A stretch of 18,361 nucleotides of DNA. Origin: Clostridia bacterium. GTDB lineage: Bacteria > Bacillota > Clostridia > DUPQ01. The translations under genes were made by a program, and so were the position numbers. The notes under the pieces are model-generated. The model was not told the origin of the DNA, made no database searches, and saw only the letters and a program-made list of their open reading frames with translations. Positions 14,851 through 18,361 of this stretch are shown one piece after another. The first letter of the stretch is position 1. Every line of letters begins with the position of its first letter. The stretch covers positions 1 through 18,361 of the forward strand of contig JAQVAJ010000004.1 in the NCBI GenBank assembly GCA_028690885.1, in the 5' to 3' direction.

Positions 14851-15918
14851 TTACAAACTACGAAACTTTTCTGTGTAACTAATTGCTTCCTCTATCGTTC
14901 TTACTGGAAGACAGACAGAGAAATTTCCCTTTTTCAAGATATCAATATTGCTTTCTATTTCTTCAAATGAGTTACAATCTATTGCTAGACAAGTTCCATT
15001 AGCATCTTCAATCAGCTGATCAAGCATATCAAAAGGTCTTGGATGATTAGGATCAGTTGCTAACCAGAGATTTGCAACATTTTTCAGATCACATATATGC
15101 TTTACAAGATATATTGCACAACTATGACTATGCATATGCCCACTTCCAAAATGACTAATAATTTTTTGAGTATGAGGAGCACAGAATTCATCATATAAAT
15201 CCGGACTTATCATGCTGGCTATATCCTCTGACATATTAATAATTCCATCAATGAACATCGTTCCATATGTCGGATTTTTCCTATATTTACGTATCAATCC
15301 ATATATATCTTCAGCAAATTTTATAGTAACATCAGCACAATAATCCAATAATTCATGGAGTTTATCAGGATTATCATAAAAATCAGTATATATCTCAGAC
15401 CCATGCAATGCTTCTGCAAGATCAAGAGGTGAAAAAAAGCCTCTTGCAAAAGGAATATCCGTATCTTTTGTCTTACTTAATACCCTCTCTAATATGTACA
15501 TATATTTCCTATACCACTTAGATGTACCAATTGGAGGTAAATCCTTGTACATTTTCAGATCAGTAATAATAGGCAATGACCAGCTTGTGTCCTTCTTAAA
15601 ATAAACATCACCTGCTACAAATGCTGCATAATCTCCTATTCCTAAATTGATATTGAGTTGCGGGATATAGTTGTCTTCTACACTTTTTCTTGCTTCCATC
15701 ATAGAGAAATGACCTTTTAAAAGATTATCTACATAAATGTCCAAGTCTGTTTCGTTGTATTTGTATGCTGCAAGATTAAGATACTCTTTAATATCACTAT
15801 CTGGTAAAGCACGGAATGTAACATTTCCATTTATATGATTAAGTGCATCAGAATATGTCTTACTCATTTCAGATGCTATCTTGGCAATACTTGGTTTTAG
15901 CTGGGTTATATGTTTCAT
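14851..15918 (-). CDS. Uroporphyrinogen decarboxylase-fold (URO-D-like) protein 1
   Basis: This 355-residue protein is the first gene of the LacI-controlled operon. It is a divergent member of the URO-D/MtaA superfamily, recognised by its general layout: FARGFFSPLDLAEALHGSEIYTDFYDNPDKLHELLDY is the usual central helix region (positions about 157-193), followed by SPDLYDEFCAPHTQKI and a HMHSHSCA segment (261-268) where relatives have their His-x-Cys zinc site. Only low similarity to the second URO-D-like protein of the operon is apparent, so they are not recent duplicates. Catalytic function is unknown. The ATG lies 36 bases after the predicted transcription start behind only a weak AGAAG-type ribosome binding site, and a two-codon mini frame (ATG CGA TGA) overlaps it. 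The transporter gene follows 13 bases later. Confidence 0.82.
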   Translation of the reverse strand: MKHITQLKPSIAKIASEMSKTYSDALNHINGNVTFRALPDSDIKEYLNLAAYKYNETDLDIYVDNLLKGHFSMMEARKSVEDNYIPQLNINLGIGDYAAFVAGDVYFKKDTSWSLPIITDLKMYKDLPPIGTSKWYRKYMYILERVLSKTKDTDIPFARGFFSPLDLAEALHGSEIYTDFYDNPDKLHELLDYCADVTIKFAEDIYGLIRKYRKNPTYGTMFIDGIINMSEDIASMISPDLYDEFCAPHTQKIISHFGSGHMHSHSCAIYLVKHICDLKNVANLWLATDPNHPRPFDMLDQLIEDANGTCLAIDCNSFEEIESNIDILKKGNFSVCLPVRTIEEAISYTEKFRSL

Positions 15919-15937
15919 CGCATTGCTTCTTTCTTTA

Positions 15938-15955
15938 TGATTAACCGGTTAAGCA
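15938..15955. promoter_or_regulatory. LacI-family operator
   Basis: TGATTAACCGGTTAAGCA is an 18-bp palindrome with only one mismatched pair; its core TTAACCGGTTAA (15941-15952) is perfect. The central C-G step and overall form match LacI/GalR-family operators. It covers about +1 to +17 of the predicted operon transcript, the classical position for steric repression, and lies 43 bp beyond the end of the lacI-type gene that probably encodes its ligand. Confidence 0.85.
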
Positions 15956-15960
15956 AGATA

Positions 15961-15989
15961 AACATATCACAAATTAAGGTCTATGTCAA
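15961..15989 (-). promoter_or_regulatory. Promoter of the sugar/URO-D operon
   Basis: On the minus strand there is TTGACA (perfect -35, 15984-15989), an ideal 17 bp spacer and TATGTT (-10, 15961-15966) with a TG extension (TGATATGTT). Transcription would start near 15954, inside the operator. A promoter this strong right against an operator implies low expression until inducer is present. Confidence 0.85.
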
Positions 15990-15997
15990 TACCTTCA

Positions 15998-16888
15998 TCA
16001 ACTCGGATCTATCAAGAATATATGTTGCTCTTTTTCTACTGCTTGACGCGTATCTAATTTTTTAAATATTATCTTAATGTAGTCCTTAAGTACCTGACTG
16101 TCAAATACAACCTGTTTTACCTCGACAGGAAAAGCTACATTCTCAGAAAAAGTAATTAGAATCAACTGGTTATATCTTATAGCAGATAGTGCAATAAACC
16201 CAGGAATGTCTCCAATCGCTATAAAATTCTTCTCTATGTTATTTTTAACAAATACATCAATGTCTTTTCTGTTTTCTCCTGTGAAAGCTATCTTTTTCAG
16301 TGGAATATCTTCAATTTTTTCGTTTATTCCTTTATTATTTCTTAAACTATAAATTAAAACACATTCTTTCTCGTTATCAAATAAGGTAATCGCCTTCTCT
16401 ACTGCCTTTTGATAATTATTTATTAATTTGAAAAAAAGATTATCTGAGAACATACTATCAAAAAGTATCATAGGAGAATATGTATTTATGCCAATATTTC
16501 TTATCTGCTCTTCACTAATATTTATTGCAAGGATTAAATCATATGCTAAATCCATATAATTATCCTGACGCTTATTATCAAGCAGAACTAATTTATAATC
16601 ATCTGCATGAAAAATTTCATAGAGCATATATATAATTTTACATTCGCTTATAAAACTTTTGCATGAACTGTCTCCAATAATTATACCTATAAGTTTCTTT
16701 CTGTTATCACAAAGATACTTAGCAGATAAATTTGGAACATACTGATAGAGATTTGCTATCTGTAAAATCCTTCGTCTTGTCTCGTCACTTATTCTAGCAT
16801 TTTTCTTATCATTTAGGACATATGAAACTGTGGCTTTTGAGACATTAGCAGCTTTAGCTATATCCTGCATCGTATACTTTTTTACCAT
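15998..16888 (-). CDS. LacI/GalR-family transcriptional repressor, compact
   Basis: This 296-residue DNA-binding regulator is the likely repressor of the adjoining operon. The N-terminal helix-turn-helix is clear: YTMQDIAKAANVSKATVSYVLN (5-26), with K18, A19 and Y23 at the positions that set operator specificity, then the hinge region with NLSAKYLC. The sensor domain (about 65-296) is shorter and more divergent than the usual 270-280 residues, and common sugar-binding landmarks of the family are hard to find, so the inducer may be unusual. The frame opens at a TTG at 16912, but the ATG at 16886-16888 is preceded by GAGG at 5 bases. Its own promoter lies upstream, divergent from the sugar isomerase gene. 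Confidence 0.9.
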   Translation of the reverse strand: MVKKYTMQDIAKAANVSKATVSYVLNDKKNARISDETRRRILQIANLYQYVPNLSAKYLCDNRKKLIGIIIGDSSCKSFISECKIIYMLYEIFHADDYKLVLLDNKRQDNYMDLAYDLILAINISEEQIRNIGINTYSPMILFDSMFSDNLFFKLINNYQKAVEKAITLFDNEKECVLIYSLRNNKGINEKIEDIPLKKIAFTGENRKDIDVFVKNNIEKNFIAIGDIPGFIALSAIRYNQLILITFSENVAFPVEVKQVVFDSQVLKDYIKIIFKKLDTRQAVEKEQHIFLIDPS

Positions 16889-16928
16889 GTTATCCTCTTC
16901 AAGGTTGTCCAATAAATATTTCTAATTT

Positions 16929-16957
16929 AATATATCACACAAAAAATATTATGTAAA
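16929..16957 (-). promoter_or_regulatory. Promoter of the LacI-family gene
   Basis: On the minus strand there is TTTACA (16952-16957), a 17 bp spacer and the extended -10 TGATATATT (hexamer 16929-16934). No copy of the CCGGTT operator is present here, so autoregulation through the same site is not evident. Confidence 0.65.
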
Positions 16958-17024
16958 TTTATATTAAAATATAAAAGACTTCTGTATCGACCCAACAGCC
17001 AAATATTTGAATATAGATATTAAA

Positions 17025-17053
17025 TTGATAATAACATATTATATAGCTATACT
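17025..17053 (+). promoter_or_regulatory. Promoter of the sugar isomerase/epimerase gene
   Basis: TTGATA (17025-17030), a 17 bp spacer and TATACT (17048-17053), each five of six matches to consensus. A 10-bp palindrome TATAGCTATA (17042-17051) overlaps the -10 and could be a regulator site, though in this AT-rich DNA it may be chance. Confidence 0.7.
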
Positions 17054-17085
17054 GTTATATATACTATAAATGCAAGGAGATACAA

Positions 17086-18009
17086 ATGAAATTATCACAG
17101 ACAAACGGCCCATCCTTTAACTTTTATTCTACACATGCAGAAACAATCAGCCATTTAAACAAATGCGGATTCAGACATGTTGACATATCATTTTTCACAA
17201 AATTCATGAAAGGTTCCATATATTTTAGTGATGATTATATGAAAGTTGTTAATGAATACAAAGAAGCATTTAAGAAATTCGATATCACCCCTGTTCAGTG
17301 TCATGAACCAGCTGGCAATAATATCGGAGATGATAATGGTCAGTATTATCACAAGAAAGCCGTTCGTGCAATAGAAATGGCAGCCAAAATTGGCTGTCCA
17401 TGTATGACTATTCATCCAGGGAAAAAACATACTCCAATGACAAAAGATGAATTCGTGACCGGTAATATAGAATCCATTAGAAAAATGATTCCGCTAATTG
17501 AGGAATACGGACTAATGTTGCTTTTTGAAAATATCGAGTCATATGAAAACAATTACTTTGCTACAACAGCTGATGATGTTATCGCAGTTATTGATGGCAT
17601 AGGACATCCTCTGATACAGGCTTGCTGGGATGTAGGACATGCTCATATCAATGGTTTAAATCAATATGATGAAATAACCAAACTTGGTAATAGACTTAAG
17701 AGTCTGCATATACATGATAATTTAGGATTAATAAATCAAAAAGGAGTAAACACACTTGCTTTAAGCGATATGCATACGATACCTTTTTTCGGTAATATAA
17801 ACTTTGATGATATTATGAAAGGTCTTATAGATATAAATTATACGGGTACTTTTAACTTCGAAGTTTCTGCAATAAAAAAACACATGGCTCGTCCTGATGT
17901 AAATAAGAATATAGATAAGTTCAATCCTGATGTTCAGATTTCGAGCGATACCTTGTTATATCAGATTGGAAAACATATATTAAAGTCATACAACTGTTAT
18001 GAATATTAA
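17086..18009 (+). CDS. Sugar phosphate isomerase/epimerase-like TIM-barrel protein
   Basis: This 307-residue cytoplasmic protein belongs to the xylose isomerase-like TIM-barrel family (AP_endonuc_2, PF01261), which isomerises or epimerises sugars and inosose-type compounds with a divalent metal. Metal and substrate residues are visible in order: TIHPGKKH (108-115), E149 in LLFENIES, D182 and H185 in CWDVGHAH, H208 and H210 in LHIHDN, H230 in DMHTIPFFGNINF, and E259 in FNFEVSA. Family members differ in substrate, so none can be named. AAGGAG lies 6 bases before the ATG. It is divergent from the lacI-type gene and, lacking the operon's operator, need not be in the same regulon, although the location suggests it processes a sugar from the same pathway. 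Confidence 0.87.
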   Translation: MKLSQTNGPSFNFYSTHAETISHLNKCGFRHVDISFFTKFMKGSIYFSDDYMKVVNEYKEAFKKFDITPVQCHEPAGNNIGDDNGQYYHKKAVRAIEMAAKIGCPCMTIHPGKKHTPMTKDEFVTGNIESIRKMIPLIEEYGLMLLFENIESYENNYFATTADDVIAVIDGIGHPLIQACWDVGHAHINGLNQYDEITKLGNRLKSLHIHDNLGLINQKGVNTLALSDMHTIPFFGNINFDDIMKGLIDINYTGTFNFEVSAIKKHMARPDVNKNIDKFNPDVQISSDTLLYQIGKHILKSYNCYEY

Positions 18010-18024
18010 GAAAACTAAGACTAC

Positions 18025-18361
18025 CTAATTTGTATATTCAGACTCAATTAGTGAAAGATATTTCATGCAGAATTCCTTTAAATAAGATACATTCTTTAAT
18101 ATGAGTTCATAAGCTCATCTTTATCATCAATCAGTATATTACCATTGGTATAAACAACAACATCAAGATACAAATCATCATAATATGCTACATTGTCATG
18201 ATCAAATCCATATCCTGCTATCACATCAATATAGTAACAGACTATTTCATTTTATCGCTTATCATTGCAGTTAATAGATAATTCTTCTCACTTGAAAGTA
18301 ATTGCAACCATTTCATGCCTGAAGATGCAACTGCAAATGATTCATGATTAGCATTCCAAAC
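18025..18361 (-). pseudogene. DUF402-family gene remnant with two frameshifts, cut by window edge
   Basis: Three minus-strand frame segments read in order as parts of one DUF402-like protein: NHESFAVASSGMKWLQLLSS with NYLLTAMISDK; then EIVCYYIDVIAG followed by YYDDLYLDVVVYTNG and LIDDKDEL; then AYELILKNVSYLKEFC to a TAG at 18025. The first break is in the A run of GATAAAATG (about 18249-18256, stop at 18242) and looks like loss of one A; the second is near 18113-18118 (stop at 18096). DUF402 proteins are nucleotide-phosphate hydrolase-like folds. The 5' end lies outside the window. Real decay or two indel errors in the assembly would look the same. Confidence 0.6.

Noticed and set aside
17458..17463. 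ACCGGT inside the sugar isomerase gene
   Set aside because: Only the six-base core is shared with the operator; the flanks do not match and it is within coding sequence.
18025..18050. CTAATT/AATTAG stem after the sugar isomerase gene as a terminator
   Set aside because: Six AT-rich pairs with a 15-base loop and no T tract are too weak to support.
1..18361. CRISPR arrays, tRNA or rRNA genes, insertion sequences, riboswitches
   Set aside because: No regularly spaced repeats, cloverleaf-like sequences, transposase reading frames or conserved riboswitch cores were recognised on reading both strands.

Overview
The window looks like a chromosomal segment of a low-GC, obligately or mostly anaerobic Gram-positive bacterium of the class Clostridia, probably Lachnospiraceae-like. 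The basis is AT-rich intergenic DNA, strong AGGAGG-type ribosome binding sites with occasional TTG starts, a PerR-rubrerythrin peroxide-defence pair, a Gram-positive style lipoprotein, a LacI-controlled CUT1 sugar importer and a DUF368 polyprenyl-phosphate transporter. No RNA gene, insertion sequence or CRISPR array was seen. Nearly all genes lie on the minus strand.

Layout from left to right. Positions 1-811 hold the rubrerythrin gene (cut by the window edge) and its upstream perR, with a promoter and a possible Per box. Positions 962-3397 hold a three-gene minus-strand operon: a hypothetical membrane protein followed by two tandem paralogous metal-dependent amidohydrolases. Positions 3504-4757 hold a membrane glycosyltransferase of family 2, divergent from a plus-strand DUF368 (PopT-type) transporter at 4962-5798. 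That gene converges, stop codon over stop codon, on a DUF1858 plus DUF438/hemerythrin/PAS pair (5795-7230) that has its own promoter.

The centre of interest is 7303-16888. A compact LacI-family repressor gene (15998-16888) is followed by a near-ideal promoter (TTGACA, 17 bp, extended -10) whose transcription start is covered by a palindromic LacI-type operator centred on TTAACCGGTTAA. Downstream are seven tightly packed genes: a URO-D-like protein; a sugar-binding protein fused in one polypeptide to a MalF-like permease; a MalG-like permease; a cytoplasmic neopullulanase-type GH13 enzyme; a surface carbohydrate-binding lipoprotein; a strong intercistronic hairpin; a small amidohydrolase; and a second URO-D-like protein. 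Inferred logic: the lipoprotein and the tethered binding domain capture an alpha-glucan oligosaccharide, the MalEF-G transporter imports it using an ATPase encoded elsewhere, and the GH13 enzyme cleaves it inside. The two URO-D-like proteins and the amidohydrolase are not part of known maltodextrin use, and suggest an unrecognised extra step or a modified, possibly aglycone-bearing, substrate.

Divergent from lacI is a plus-strand sugar isomerase/epimerase-like TIM-barrel gene (17086-18009) with a good promoter of its own. The right edge (18025-18361) holds the remains of a DUF402-family gene with two apparent frameshifts.
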